From NCBI RefSeq assembly GCF_009193185.1, contig NZ_VUKF01000011.1, positions 1 through 64,000 on the forward strand: a DNA stretch of 64,000 bases. The letters run 5' to 3'. Position numbers and translations under genes: made by a program. Of the stretch, positions 24,119 through 33,305 are shown in pieces. Under the pieces are notes generated by a model. The model did not search any database and was not told the DNA's origin. It saw only the letters and a list, made by a program, of their open reading frames with translations. This DNA comes from Georgenia thermotolerans (GTDB taxonomy: Bacteria; Actinomycetota; Actinomycetes; Actinomycetales; Actinomycetaceae). Numbering within the stretch: position 1 is the first letter of the stretch; each line of letters starts with the position of its first letter.

Positions 24119-24522
24119 TGGAGACCGATCCGGAGCCCGTGGCCGACAGCGCCACCAACCCGTGGCGGTGGTTCGGCATCGACGTGCTGTGCGTGCTCGT
24201 CTTCGCGCTCGTCGGCATGCTCTCGCACGGCTCGCCGCTGTCCGGCTACCCCGGCACGGCATGGCCCTTCATCGTCGGGCTCGTCGTGGCGTGGATCATC
24301 CCCGGCACCCGCGACGTCCCGACCATCCTGTGGCCCACCGGGGTGGTGGTCTGGGCCGTGACCACGGTGGTGGGCCTCGCGCTGCGGTGGGCCACCGGCG
24401 GCGGGGTGTCCGGCGCCTTCCCGCTGGTCACCGCCGTCGTGCTGGCGATCCTCCTCATCGGGTGGCGGGTCGTGCCCGAGGTGGTCCAGCGCCGCCGGGA
24501 GCGGCAGGGCCGTTACCTCTGA
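24118..24522 (+). CDS. DUF3054 membrane protein
   Basis: A 134-residue protein whose ATG overlaps the previous stop (TGATG), with GGGGAGG as ribosome binding site. Four hydrophobic segments are visible (about 18-35, 45-60, 65-90, 97-115). WRWFGIDVLCVLVFALVGMLSHG, GTAWPFIVGLVVAWII and FPLVTAVVLAILLIGWRVVPEVV match DUF3054. Function is unknown. It is translationally coupled to the NUDIX gene. Confidence 0.88.
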   Translation: METDPEPVADSATNPWRWFGIDVLCVLVFALVGMLSHGSPLSGYPGTAWPFIVGLVVAWIIPGTRDVPTILWPTGVVVWAVTTVVGLALRWATGGGVSGAFPLVTAVVLAILLIGWRVVPEVVQRRRERQGRYL

Positions 24523-24573
24523 CCGGCGCGCCCGGGCCCGCAGGCCTGACGGCTCTGCGGGCCCGGGCGAGGG

Positions 24574-25644
24574 TCACTCGCCCATCGTCATGACGATGCG
24601 GCCGTCGATGCGCCCCTCCTCCATCTCGGTGAAGATGTCGTTGATCTCCGCCAGCGGGCGGGTGGTGAACGTCGGGGTCACCTTGCCGCGGGCGAAGAAG
24701 TCCAGCGCCTCCTCCATGTCCTTGCGGGTGCCGACGATCGAGCCGCGCACGGTCAGCCCGAACAGCACCGTGGTGAAGATGTCCAGCGGGAACTGCTCCG
24801 GGGGCAGGCCCACCAGCGACACCGTGCCGCCGCGCCGCAGCGCGGCCACGGCCTGCGGGAAGGCGTGGGCGTTGACGGCCGTGACGAGGGCGCCGTGCAC
24901 GCCGCCGGTCTGGGCGGTGAGCGCCGCGGCGGGGTCCTCGACGGTGCGGGCGTTGACGGTGACCTCCGCGCCGTGCCGGCGGGCGAGGTCGAGCTTGGCG
25001 TCGTCGACGTCGATCGCCGCGACCCGCAGGCCCATGGCGACGGCGTACTGGACGGCGATGTGGCCCAGGCCGCCGATGCCGGAGACGAGCACCCACTGGC
25101 CGGGGCGGGTGTCGGTCATCTTCAGACCCTTGTACACCGTGACCCCGGCGCACAGGATCGGGGCGACAGCGGCGAGGTCGACGCCGTCGGGGATGATCGG
25201 GCAGTAGCGCGAGTCGACGAGCATGTACTGGCCGAAGGAGCCGTCCACCGAGTAGCCGCTGTTCTGCTGGCGGGGGCACAGGGTCTCCCAGCCGGTCTCG
25301 CAGTACTCGCACTCCCCGCAGGCGCTGGCGAGCCAGGCGTTGCCGACCCGCTCGCCCACGCGCACCCGGGTGACGGCCTCGCCGACGGCGACCACCGTGC
25401 CGGCGCCCTCGTGGCCGGGGATGAACGGCGGGGCCGGCTTGACCGGCCAGTCGCCGTGGGCGGCGTGGAGGTCGGTGTGGCACACGCCCGTGTACTCGAC
25501 CTTGACCAGCGCCTCGAACGGGCCAGGCGTGGGCACCTCGACGGTGTCCACGCTCAGTGGCGCGCCGAGCTCGCGGACGACGGCGGCCCGCATCCGCTCC
25601 GGGGCCGCGGGGGTGGTGGGCGTGGTGGGGAGGGTCTGCGTCAT
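24574..25644 (-). CDS. adhP: Zinc-dependent alcohol dehydrogenase, AdhP type
   Basis: A 356-residue medium-chain dehydrogenase oxidising primary alcohols with NAD. The catalytic zinc ligands are in VCHTDLHAAHGDWP and GHEGAG, with Cys in ILCAGVTVYKGLK. The structural-zinc lobe CGECEYCETGWETLC has all four Cys. GIGGLGHIAVQYAVAMGLRVAAIDVDD is the NAD fold, where the Asp after the second strand favours NAD. It starts at ATG 25644. A second, differently liganded enzyme is at 32163. It is monocistronic and adjacent to rdgB. Confidence 0.93.
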   Translation of the reverse strand: MTQTLPTTPTTPAAPERMRAAVVRELGAPLSVDTVEVPTPGPFEALVKVEYTGVCHTDLHAAHGDWPVKPAPPFIPGHEGAGTVVAVGEAVTRVRVGERVGNAWLASACGECEYCETGWETLCPRQQNSGYSVDGSFGQYMLVDSRYCPIIPDGVDLAAVAPILCAGVTVYKGLKMTDTRPGQWVLVSGIGGLGHIAVQYAVAMGLRVAAIDVDDAKLDLARRHGAEVTVNARTVEDPAAALTAQTGGVHGALVTAVNAHAFPQAVAALRRGGTVSLVGLPPEQFPLDIFTTVLFGLTVRGSIVGTRKDMEEALDFFARGKVTPTFTTRPLAEINDIFTEMEEGRIDGRIVMTMGE

Positions 25645-25785
25645 GGGGGTTCACCTCTGATCGCGGGGCCTCGCGCAGAGGCCCGATGGTCCGCGCCGGT
25701 GCGGCGCTGGAACCAGTCAACGCGCCCCCCGCGGCCGGCGAGAGGGACCGGAGTCCCGGCCGCGCGGTGACCCCGCCTGCCCCGC

Positions 25786-26412
25786 CTACCCCAGGGCCGC
25801 GACGATGTGCGGCGCCAGCGCTCGGAACGCCTTGCCCCGGTGGCTGATGGCGTTCTTCTCCTCGGCGCTGAGCTCGGCGGCGGAGCGCGTCTCCCCCGCC
25901 GGCTGCAGGATCGGGTCGTAGCCGAAGCCGCCCGAGCCGCGCGGCGCGGTGAGCAGCACCCCGGGCATGTGCCCCTCCTCGACGACCTCGAGGCCCGCCG
26001 GCGTCACCAGCGCCGCCGCGCAGGCGAAGTGGGCGCCGCGGTGCGGGGCGGGCACGTCGGCGAGCTGGGCGAGGAGCAGCTCGAGGTTGGCCCGGTCGTC
26101 GCCGTGCCGGCCGGACCACCGGGCGGAGAAGACCCCCGGCGCCCCGCCGAGGACGTCCACGCACAGCCCGGAGTCGTCGGCGACCGCGGGCAGCCCGCTC
26201 GCGGCAGCCAGCGCCCGGGCCTTGATCAGGGCGTTCTCGGCGAACGTCACCCCGTCCTCGACCGGCTCGGCGGCGCCGAGGTCCTTGGCCCCGACGACGG
26301 ACTCGGGGTCGAGCCCGGGCAGCTGCGGGGCGAGGATGTCGCGCAGCTCGCGCACCTTGTGGAGGTTGTGGGTGGCCAGTACCAGCCGGGTGCCGGGGGG
26401 CGCCGGGGTCAC
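25786..26412 (-). CDS. rdgB: Non-canonical purine NTP pyrophosphatase RdgB/HAM1
   Basis: A 208-residue enzyme hydrolysing ITP, dITP and XTP to monophosphates, keeping deaminated purines out of nucleic acids. Motifs: [16 protein letters not shown] at the N-terminus, then [64 protein letters not shown] and [13 protein letters not shown]. The GTG start at 26412 overlaps the rph stop (GTGA), so translation is coupled. The rph-rdgB order is classical in actinobacteria. Confidence 0.95.
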   Translation of the reverse strand: MTPAPPGTRLVLATHNLHKVRELRDILAPQLPGLDPESVVGAKDLGAAEPVEDGVTFAENALIKARALAAASGLPAVADDSGLCVDVLGGAPGVFSARWSGRHGDDRANLELLLAQLADVPAPHRGAHFACAAALVTPAGLEVVEEGHMPGVLLTAPRGSGGFGYDPILQPAGETRSAAELSAEEKNAISHRGKAFRALAPHIVAALG

Positions 26413-27188
26413 GCGCGACGCTCCAGCGCCCGGGCGAGGGCGTCGGCCTGCAGCTGGCGCAGCTGGGCGGTGCCGACGACGGCGAGGTCGAGCAGGGCGT
26501 CGAGCTCGCCGCGGTTGAACGGCGCCCCCTCCGCTGTGCCCTGCACCTCGACGAAGTCCCCCGAGCCGGTGACGACGACGTTCATGTCCGTCTCGGCCCG
26601 CACGTCCTCCTCGTAGGGCAGGTCCAGCACCGGCCGGCCGTCGATGATGCCGACGGACACGGCGGCGACCGAGTCGGTGAGCACGGGCTTGGAGGCCTTC
26701 GGGGTGATGAGGCCCTTGGCGGTGCCCCACGCGACGGCGTCGGCGAGGGCGACGTAGGCCCCGGTGATCGCGGCGGTGCGGGTGCCGCCGTCGGCCTGGA
26801 GCACGTCGCAGTCGAGGACGATGGTGTTCTCCCCCAGGGCGGAGACGTCGATGATGGCGCGCAGCGAGCGGCCGATCAGGCGCGAGATCTCGTGGGTGCG
26901 CCCGCCGACGCGGCCCTTGACCGACTCGCGCTGGCTGCGGGTGGAGGTGGCGCGCGGCAGCATCGCGTACTCGGCCGTCACCCAGCCCTCGCCCGAGCCC
27001 TGCCGCCAGCGCGGCACCCCCTCGGTGAAGGAGGCCGCGCACAGCACGCGCGTGCGACCGAACTCCACGAGCACGCTGCCCTCGGCGGCGTCCAGCCACC
27101 CCCGGGTGATGCGGACCTCGCGCAACTCGTCGGGCCGGCGTCCGTCGGCGCGCAGCGTGGTGGCGGTCGGTGGGGTCTGAGAGCTCAT
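26409..27188 (-). CDS. rph: Ribonuclease PH
   Basis: A 259-residue phosphorolytic 3'-5' exoribonuclease that trims tRNA 3' ends. Motifs include [67 protein letters not shown], and [23 protein letters not shown], the conserved phosphate-binding and catalytic segments. [33 protein letters not shown] is also canonical. The ATG at 27188 ([11 protein letters not shown]) was chosen over an upstream ATG at 27218 because it is closer to the conserved core. It is the first gene of rph-rdgB and lies divergent from marR. Confidence 0.95.
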   Translation of the reverse strand: MSSQTPPTATTLRADGRRPDELREVRITRGWLDAAEGSVLVEFGRTRVLCAASFTEGVPRWRQGSGEGWVTAEYAMLPRATSTRSQRESVKGRVGGRTHEISRLIGRSLRAIIDVSALGENTIVLDCDVLQADGGTRTAAITGAYVALADAVAWGTAKGLITPKASKPVLTDSVAAVSVGIIDGRPVLDLPYEEDVRAETDMNVVVTGSGDFVEVQGTAEGAPFNRGELDALLDLAVVGTAQLRQLQADALARALERRA

Positions 27189-27234
27189 GCCACCGAGGCT
27201 ACCCGGCGCCTCCGACACCCTCGCCGCCTTGTTC

Positions 27235-27265
27235 GTTAGGCACCCTTTCTATTAGGGTGCCTAAC
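27235..27265. promoter_or_regulatory. MarR-type operator
   Basis: GTTAGGCACCCT (27235-27246) and AGGGTGCCTAAC (27254-27265) form perfect 12-base arms around a 7-base spacer, ending 1 base before the marR ATG at 27267. Its length and dyad are typical of a dimeric MarR site, and its position would block transcription or ribosome access. Autoregulation by the adjacent MarR protein is the simplest reading. Confidence 0.8.
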
Positions 27266-27266
27266 T

Positions 27267-27767
27267 ATGCCCCCGTCCGACCCCGACGACCTGCTGCGCC
27301 TCGCGGACCAGTTCCGCGCCGTGCTGCGCGACGCCGTCTTCCTCATGCGCTCGCTCGACCTCGACAGCGGCGTGAGCTCCTCGCACCTCTCGCTGCTCAA
27401 CGCCCTCGCCGCCGGTCCGCTGCGGGTCAACGCCGTGGCGCGCCGCCTCGGCGTCAAGGTGCCCAGCGCGACCGAGCAGATCATCCGGCTCGAGAAGGCG
27501 GGCCTGGTCCAGCGCTCCCCCGACCCCTCGGACGCCCGCGCGGTGCTGGTGCACCTGACGTCCGCCGGGGACGAGGTGCGGGAGCGGGAGAACCGCCGGC
27601 GCAGCGAGGCGGTGGCCGCCGAGCTCGGCCGGCTCCCGGCGGCCGACCGGGACGCCATCGCGGCGGGGCTGCGGGCGCTCGAGCGGTTCGACGTCTCGCT
27701 GGGGCAGAGCCTGCGCGAGGGGCCGGGACGGGAGCGGACGGCTGAGGCAGGAAGGACCGCGCGGTGA
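27267..27767 (+). CDS. MarR family transcriptional regulator
   Basis: A 166-residue winged-helix repressor. The helix-turn-helix lies at residues ~50-75 (LNALAAGPLRVNAVARRLGVKVPSATEQIIRLEKAGLVQR) and the wing at SPDPSDARAVLVHLTSAGDEV. Flanking helices supply the dimer interface. The ATG follows the operator directly, so the mRNA leader is very short. It overlaps the MFS gene by four bases (GTGA), so regulator and exporter are co-translated. A repressor relieved by a small aromatic or drug ligand is expected. Confidence 0.92.
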   Translation: MPPSDPDDLLRLADQFRAVLRDAVFLMRSLDLDSGVSSSHLSLLNALAAGPLRVNAVARRLGVKVPSATEQIIRLEKAGLVQRSPDPSDARAVLVHLTSAGDEVRERENRRRSEAVAAELGRLPAADRDAIAAGLRALERFDVSLGQSLREGPGRERTAEAGRTAR

Positions 27768-29062
27768 AGGACGGCATGGTGGGCACGCTGGACACGGACG
27801 TCGACGGGCGGCAGCTGGGGCCCGACGTCGGGACGGCGACCGGGGCGGCGCCCGCGGCCGGGGCGGCCGTCACCATCGGCGAGCAGGAGAAGGCCTCGCT
27901 GCGCAAGCAGCCCAAGGCGGTGTGGGCGACGGCGCTGGCCGCGGCCTTCGCGTTCATGGGCATCGGCCTGGTCGACCCGATCCTGCCGGCGATCGCGGCG
28001 AACCTCGACGCCAGCCCGAGCCAGGTGTCCCTGCTGTTCACCAGCTACTTCACCGTGAACGCGTTCGCGATGCTCCTGACCGGGTTCGTCTCGACGCGCA
28101 TCGGGGGCAAGCGGACGCTGCTGGTGGGCCTGGCGGTCATCGTCGTCTTCGCCACCCTGGCCGGCACGGCGGGCAGCGTCGACGCGCTCGTCGGTTTCCG
28201 GGCCGGCTGGGGGCTGGGCAACGCCCTGTTCGTGGCCACCGCGCTCGCCGTCATCGTCGGCGTGGCCAGCGGCGGGGCCTCGACGGCGATCATCCTCTAC
28301 GAGGCCGCGATGGGAGTGGGCATGGCGCTCGGCCCGCTGCTGGGCGCCCTGCTGGGCGGGTGGCAGTGGCGCGCGCCCTTCTTCGGCACCGCCACCCTCA
28401 TGGCCGCGGCCTTCCTGGCCCTGGTCACGCTGCTGCCGCGCACGCCCGCGCCGGCGGTGCGGACCCGGCTGCGCGACCCGCTGCTGGCGCTGGGCCACAA
28501 GGGGCTGCGCACCGCCGCCGGCAGCGCGATCTTCTACAACTACGGGTTCTTCACGATCCTCGCCTTCACCCCGTTCGTGCTGGGCATGGACGCCTACGGC
28601 ATCGGCGCGGTGTTCGTGGGCTGGGGCGTCATGGTGGCCATCTTCTCGGTGATCGTCGCCCCGCGGGTGCAGGCCCGCTTCGGCACGGTGCGCACCCTCT
28701 CCACGGTGCTCGTGCTGCTGGCGCTGGTCATGGCGGGCTACGCGGCGGCGGCCGGCCGGTCGGCGCCCGTCGTCGTCGCCCTCACCGTCGCCTCCGGGGC
28801 GCTGCTCGGGGTCAACAACACGCTGTACACCGAGCTGGCGATGTCGGTCTCGGACGCCCCGCGCCCCGTGGCCTCCGCGGGCTACAACTTCGTCCGCTGG
28901 CTCGGCGGCGCGGTCGCGCCCTTCGCCGCCACCCGCATCGGTGAGGTGTTCGGCGCGTCGGTCACCTACCTGGTCACCGCGGCGCTCGTGCTGGTCGGCG
29001 CGGCGATCGTGCTCGGCGGGCGTCGCTACCTCAGCGCGCACGCACCCGCGCCGCTGAGCTAG
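27764..29062 (+). CDS. MFS efflux transporter
   Basis: A 432-residue transporter, GTG start at 27764 overlapping the marR stop. A ~45-residue hydrophilic N-terminus precedes 12 TM segments. Motif D-like MGIGLVDPILPAIAANLDASPSQVSLLFTSYFTVNAFAMLLTGFVSTRIGGKRTLLVG includes the motif A loop (G-x-x-S-T-R-I-G-G-K-R), and motif C-like GLGNALFVATALAVIVGVASGGA follows. It resembles drug/H+ antiporters. The MarR partner and shared operator suggest induction by the exported compound. The substrate is not identifiable. Confidence 0.9.
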   Translation: MKDGMVGTLDTDVDGRQLGPDVGTATGAAPAAGAAVTIGEQEKASLRKQPKAVWATALAAAFAFMGIGLVDPILPAIAANLDASPSQVSLLFTSYFTVNAFAMLLTGFVSTRIGGKRTLLVGLAVIVVFATLAGTAGSVDALVGFRAGWGLGNALFVATALAVIVGVASGGASTAIILYEAAMGVGMALGPLLGALLGGWQWRAPFFGTATLMAAAFLALVTLLPRTPAPAVRTRLRDPLLALGHKGLRTAAGSAIFYNYGFFTILAFTPFVLGMDAYGIGAVFVGWGVMVAIFSVIVAPRVQARFGTVRTLSTVLVLLALVMAGYAAAAGRSAPVVVALTVASGALLGVNNTLYTELAMSVSDAPRPVASAGYNFVRWLGGAVAPFAATRIGEVFGASVTYLVTAALVLVGAAIVLGGRRYLSAHAPAPLS

Positions 29063-29117
29063 CGGCCGATCCCCCGGCCGCCGGGCCGCACCACCTCCGG
29101 GTGGCGCCGGCGGCAAC

Positions 29118-29159
29118 GACGACGGCGCCCCCTCCCCGGCGGGAGAGGGCGCCGTCGTC
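29118..29159 (+). terminator. Terminator of marR-MFS operon
   Basis: A 13-bp perfect stem (29118-29130 with 29147-29159), extended inwards by CTCCC/GGGAG after one mismatch, has a 4-base loop. The outer arm GACGACGGC/GCCGTCGTC is shared with other terminators here. It is also the boundary facing the convergent ppc gene. Confidence 0.75.
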
Positions 29160-29180
29160 ACCGCTGTCGCGTCATGCGCG

Positions 29181-29275
29181 AGATGACGTCTCGCGACCGA
29201 GATGACGCCTCGCGACCGAGATGACGCCTCGCGACCAAGATGACGCCTCGCGACCGAGATGACGTCTCGCCGGGT
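29181..29275. repeat. Five-unit 19-bp tandem repeat array
   Basis: Units begin at 29181, 29200, 29219, 29238 and 29257, consensus AGATGACGCCTCGCGACCG. Units 2 and 4 are identical, unit 3 differs at one base, unit 1 has T for C at one position and unit 5 diverges after 14 bases. The first and last units contain GACGTCTCG instead of GACGCCTCG. The flank of the first unit gives a 7-bp hairpin CGCGAGA-TGACG-TCTCGCG. The array fills the gap between the MFS terminator and the ppc stop. Confidence 0.92.
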
Positions 29276-29288
29276 GGGGCGGGGCGGG

Positions 29289-31997
29289 TCAGCCGGTGTT
29301 CTGCAGGCCGGCGGCGACGCCCTTGAGGGTGAGCAGCAGCAGCCGCTGCTGGTCCTCCACCTCGGTCTCGCTGAGCTCGCAGGAGGAGTCGCGCAGCACC
29401 CGCAGCGCGCGCAGCTGCAGCAGCGAGAGCGCGTCGACGTAGGGGTTGCGCAGCTGGACGGCGCGGCCGAGCACCCGGTGCCCCTCGAGCAGGCGGGTGT
29501 GGTCGGTGATGGCCAGCACCCACTTGGTGGTCAGGTCGAGCTCGGCGAGGACCTGCTCGGCCAGGTCCGGCCGGTCGCCCAGCTCGAGGTAGCGGCGGGC
29601 GATGCGCGGGTCGGTCTTGGCCAGCGACATCTCGACGTTGTCGATCATCGTGCCGAAGAGCGGCCACTCGGCGTAGGCGGTGCGCAGCAGGTCGAGGTCG
29701 TCTACCTCCTCCAGCGCCGAGCCGAGGCCGTACCAGCCGGTGAGGTTGATGCGCGCCTGGGTCCAGGCGAAGTTCCACGGGATGGCCCGCAGGTCCTCCA
29801 GCGACTCCACGCTCAGCCCGCGCCGGGACGGGCGCGAGCCGATGGCGAGCAGCCCGATCTCCTCCTGCGGGGTGACCTCGGCGAACCACGGGGCGAAGCC
29901 GTCGGCGTGGATGAGCGAGAAGAACCGCTCGCGGGAGGTGGCGTCGAGGTGCTCGGCCAGCCCGGCGTAGCGGCGGGCCGCCTCGGCGTTGCGCCGCTCG
30001 ATCGAGGGCGCCGAGGCCATGAGCGTCGCGGCCGCCACCTGCTCGATGTGCCGGACGGCGATGTCGGGGTTGCCGTAGCGGGCGTTGATGACCTCGCCCT
30101 GCTCGGTGACCTTGAACCGCAGGTCCACCGAGTGCGGCGGCTGGGCGAGGATCGCCCGGTTGGCCGGGCCGCCGCCGCGGCCCAGCGCCCCGCCGCGGCC
30201 GTGGAACTGGGTCAGGCGGATGTCGTTGGCCTCGGCCCACTCCGCGATGCGCTGCTGCGCCTCGTACAGGGCCAGGGTGGCCGAGACCGGGCCGACGTCC
30301 TTGGCGGAGTCGGAGTAGCCGAGCATGACCTCGACCTGCCGGCCGGTCTGCTCCAGCCGCCGCTGCACCCACGGAAGGGAGAGCATCTCGTCGAGGATGC
30401 GCGGGGCGTTCTGGAGGTCCTCGAAGGTCTCGAACAGCGGGATGACGTCGAGCACCGGCGCCTGGCCGGGGCCGAGCGCCCGCTCGGCGAGGGTGTACAC
30501 GTCGGCGAGGTGCTGCGCGGACTTGGTGAAGGAGACGATGTAGCGCCGGCACGCCTCGACGCCGTGGCGGGCCTGGACGGCGGCGATCGCCCGGAAGGTG
30601 TCGAGGACCTCTTCGGGCGGGACCGCCGGGGCGCTCACCGAGGACGGGTCGTCCAGCCACGCCAGGGTCTGGGCGTGCACCTTGGAGTGCTGGCGCACCT
30701 CCAGCTGGGACAGGTGGAAGCCGAAGGTCTCCACCCGCCAGATGAGCTCCTGGAGGTTGCCGTAGGCGGCCCGGCTGGCGCCGGCGGCCACCAGGGAGTC
30801 CTGGACGACGCCGAGCTCGGCGCGCAGGTCGTCCGCGCCGGCGTAGGCGAGGTCGGCGTCGCGACGGCGGGTGGCGGCGATGCGCTCGGCGACGACGAGG
30901 AGCACCTGGCGGTGACTCTCCCCCGGCGAGTGCGCGGCGGCCTGCGCGGCGAGCTCCGGGGAGAGCTGGCGCTGGCGGTTCCACAGGGCGGTGAGGTCGG
31001 CGCTGGGCGGGGTGAACCGGTCGTCCAGGGTCAGCTCGAGCGCCACCTCGCGGGCCACGCGCTCGAGCCCGCTGAGGATCCGCTCCGAGGCCTGCGCGGC
31101 CGCCTGCCGGGTGATGGCGGCGGTGACGTTGGGGTTGCCGTCCCGGTCCCCGCCGATCCAGGTGCCCAGGCGCACGAACGCCGGGGCCAGGGGCGCCCGC
31201 CGGCCGCGGTCCTCCCCCAGCAGCCAGTCGTCCAGGCGGCGGTAGACCCGCGCGAAGACGTCGAAGAGCGAGGTGTCGAACACGGCCAGGGAGGTGCGCA
31301 CCTCGTCCAGCGGGGAGGGGTTGGACGGGCGCAGCTGGGCGGTGCGCCAGAGGTTGTCGATCTCGGCGAGCAGCTGGCGGCGGTTCTCCTCCAGGGCGCC
31401 CGGGCCCCACCGCGGGTCGTCGCGCTCGGACATCAGCTCGGTGACGCGCCGGATGCTGCTCGCCACGGCGTTGCGCCGCGCCTCGGTCGGGTGGGCGGTC
31501 AGGACCGGGTGGAAGCGCATGCGCGCCAGGCGGCGCCGGGCCTCCTCCTCGCCGACCTCGGCGGCGAGGTGGGTCAGCGCGGCGGCGACGGAGTCCGAGG
31601 GGCGCTGCTCGGTCAGGGGCACCTCGCCCTCGCGGGCGCGCAGCGTCCGCACCCGGTGCAGCTCCTCGGCGAGGTTGGTCAGGTGGAAGTAGCACGTAAA
31701 CGCGCGGGCGACCTCCTCGGCCCGCTCGGTGGTGAAGGACTCCACGAGCTCCTCGGCGGCCGCGAGGTGCTCGCCGCCAGGCTCCTCGAGGGCCGTGATG
31801 GCCAGCGCGCGCAGCCGCTCGACGTCCTCGTACAGGCCCGGGCGGCCGTACTCGCGCAGCACCTCGCCGAGCAGCCCGCCGAGCAGGCGCACGTCCCGGC
31901 GCATCGCCTCGGGGATCTCGTGCCGGGCGGCCCCACGGGCGCTCTCGGCGGCCGGGGCGGCGGGCGCGGGTGCGGACGTGGGGTCAACCTCGCTCAT
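29289..31997 (-). CDS. ppc: Phosphoenolpyruvate carboxylase
   Basis: A 902-residue anaplerotic enzyme that carboxylates PEP to oxaloacetate. Conserved motifs occur in order: VLTAHPTEARRNAVASSIRRVTELM (catalytic His, ~residue 168), GGDRDGNPNVTAAITRQ, FGFHLSQLEVRQHS, GYSDSAKDVGPVSATLALYEAQ, FHGRGGALGRGGGPANRAI (Gly-rich catalytic loop), GSRPSRRG, and the C-terminal LKGVAAGLQNTG, the diagnostic QNTG end. Length is normal. It converges on the MFS gene across the tandem array. Allosteric sites (e.g., for aspartate) cannot be judged from the sequence. Confidence 0.97.
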   Translation of the reverse strand: MSEVDPTSAPAPAAPAAESARGAARHEIPEAMRRDVRLLGGLLGEVLREYGRPGLYEDVERLRALAITALEEPGGEHLAAAEELVESFTTERAEEVARAFTCYFHLTNLAEELHRVRTLRAREGEVPLTEQRPSDSVAAALTHLAAEVGEEEARRRLARMRFHPVLTAHPTEARRNAVASSIRRVTELMSERDDPRWGPGALEENRRQLLAEIDNLWRTAQLRPSNPSPLDEVRTSLAVFDTSLFDVFARVYRRLDDWLLGEDRGRRAPLAPAFVRLGTWIGGDRDGNPNVTAAITRQAAAQASERILSGLERVAREVALELTLDDRFTPPSADLTALWNRQRQLSPELAAQAAAHSPGESHRQVLLVVAERIAATRRRDADLAYAGADDLRAELGVVQDSLVAAGASRAAYGNLQELIWRVETFGFHLSQLEVRQHSKVHAQTLAWLDDPSSVSAPAVPPEEVLDTFRAIAAVQARHGVEACRRYIVSFTKSAQHLADVYTLAERALGPGQAPVLDVIPLFETFEDLQNAPRILDEMLSLPWVQRRLEQTGRQVEVMLGYSDSAKDVGPVSATLALYEAQQRIAEWAEANDIRLTQFHGRGGALGRGGGPANRAILAQPPHSVDLRFKVTEQGEVINARYGNPDIAVRHIEQVAAATLMASAPSIERRNAEAARRYAGLAEHLDATSRERFFSLIHADGFAPWFAEVTPQEEIGLLAIGSRPSRRGLSVESLEDLRAIPWNFAWTQARINLTGWYGLGSALEEVDDLDLLRTAYAEWPLFGTMIDNVEMSLAKTDPRIARRYLELGDRPDLAEQVLAELDLTTKWVLAITDHTRLLEGHRVLGRAVQLRNPYVDALSLLQLRALRVLRDSSCELSETEVEDQQRLLLLTLKGVAAGLQNTG

Positions 31998-32162
31998 GCC
32001 GCCAGGCTACCCACGCCCGGCGCGCGGCGAACCGGCGGGCCGACGGGTGGACCGGGCGCGCGGCCCGGCCCGGGCGCGTGGCTTGCGCGGGGACGAGGAG
32101 CGTGGCGGCCAGGGCGGACCTGCCCGGCGGCGGGCGGGACGGGCCGCGACTTTCCCGGGTTT

Positions 32163-33197
32163 CTACCGGGACGGGACGAGGATCCCCCGGCCCACGAGGC
32201 GGCCCTGGTCGAGGTCGTGCATGGCGTCGGCGAAGGCGTCGAGCTCGTAGGTCTGGGTGTGAAGTGTGATGCGCCCCTCAGCGGTGAGCGTCATGAGCTC
32301 GACGAGGTCGTCGTAGGTGCCCACGAGGTTCCCGACGACGTTGATCTCCCGGGAGATGATGTCGATGGTGTTCAGCCGCACGGTGCCGCCGTAGCCGATG
32401 ACGAAGTAGTCGCCGCGGTTGCGCAGCAGCTGGGGGCCGAGCAGCTCGGTGCCGTGCTCGCCGACGAAGTCGAGGACGACGTGCGCCCCGCCGTCGGTGA
32501 CCTCGCGCACCGCGTCCGCGACCTGGGCGTCGTCGCGGGCGAGGACGGTCTCGTGGGCCCCGAGCGAGCGGGCCAGCGCCAGCGCCTCCTCGGAGCGGTC
32601 GACCACGGTGATGTGGGCGGTGGTCAGCGCCGCGAGGGACTGGATGCCGATGTGGCCGAGGCCGCCGGCGCCGATGCTCACCACGTGGGTGCCCGGCCGC
32701 AGCCGCGGCGCGGCCTTGCGCACGGCGTGGTAGGCGGTCAGGCCGGCGTCGGCGAGGGCGGCGACGTCGCGCGGCTGCAGCGCGGGGTCGAGCTTCACGA
32801 CGGCGCGGGCGTTGGTGAGCATGTACTGCGCCATGCCGCCGTCGACGTTGAGGCCGGGGAACGTGGCGTTCTCGCAGTGGGAGTCCTGCCCGATCCGGCA
32901 GGCGTGGCACAGCCCGCACGTCACCAGCGGGTGCATGATCACCGTGTCGCCCACCGCCACGTTGGAGACGGCCGAGCCCACCGCCCGCACCCAGCCGGCG
33001 TTCTCGTGGCCGAGGGTGTAGGGCAGGCGGGGATGCTGGATCGGCTCCCACTGCCCCTCGACGATGTGCAGGTCGGTGCGGCACAGCCCCGCCGCGCCGA
33101 CCTCGACGAGCACGTCCCAGGGGCCGCGCACCTCCGGCTCGGGCACCTCGTCCAGAGTGGGCATCTGCTGGTACTCGTGCAGCCTCACAGCCTTCAC
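32163..33197 (-). CDS. NAD-dependent zinc alcohol dehydrogenase (ADH-A like)
   Basis: A 344-residue medium-chain dehydrogenase. The catalytic zinc ligands are Cys in GLCRTDLHIVEGQW, His in LGHENAG and Asp in LADAGLTAYHAV. The Cys-His-Asp set is like that of Rhodococcus ruber ADH-A, rather than Cys-His-Cys as in the AdhP copy at 24.6 kb. The structural zinc lobe is CGLCHACRIGQDSHC. GAGGLGHIGIQSLAALTTAHITVVDRSEEAL is the NAD fold. The GTG start at 33197 (VKAVRLHEYQQMP) follows GAGGGAGAAG; a longer ORF to 33269 is low-complexity and rejected. ADH-A relatives oxidise secondary alcohols. It reads towards ppc with a 165-base gap. Confidence 0.9.
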   Translation of the reverse strand: MKAVRLHEYQQMPTLDEVPEPEVRGPWDVLVEVGAAGLCRTDLHIVEGQWEPIQHPRLPYTLGHENAGWVRAVGSAVSNVAVGDTVIMHPLVTCGLCHACRIGQDSHCENATFPGLNVDGGMAQYMLTNARAVVKLDPALQPRDVAALADAGLTAYHAVRKAAPRLRPGTHVVSIGAGGLGHIGIQSLAALTTAHITVVDRSEEALALARSLGAHETVLARDDAQVADAVREVTDGGAHVVLDFVGEHGTELLGPQLLRNRGDYFVIGYGGTVRLNTIDIISREINVVGNLVGTYDDLVELMTLTAEGRITLHTQTYELDAFADAMHDLDQGRLVGRGILVPSR

Positions 33198-33305
33198 GGC
33201 GCTTCTCCCTCGACCTCGTCGTCGACGTGCTGGTGGGCCAAACCCAGCAGAATCCACCACGGAGGTCAAGGAGCCCGCCCGGGCGGCGTCCGGACGGCGC
33301 GGCCG

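Noticed and set aside
29181-29275. Possible CRISPR array
   Set aside because: Repeats are directly adjacent without spacers, only 19 bp long, and no cas genes are near.
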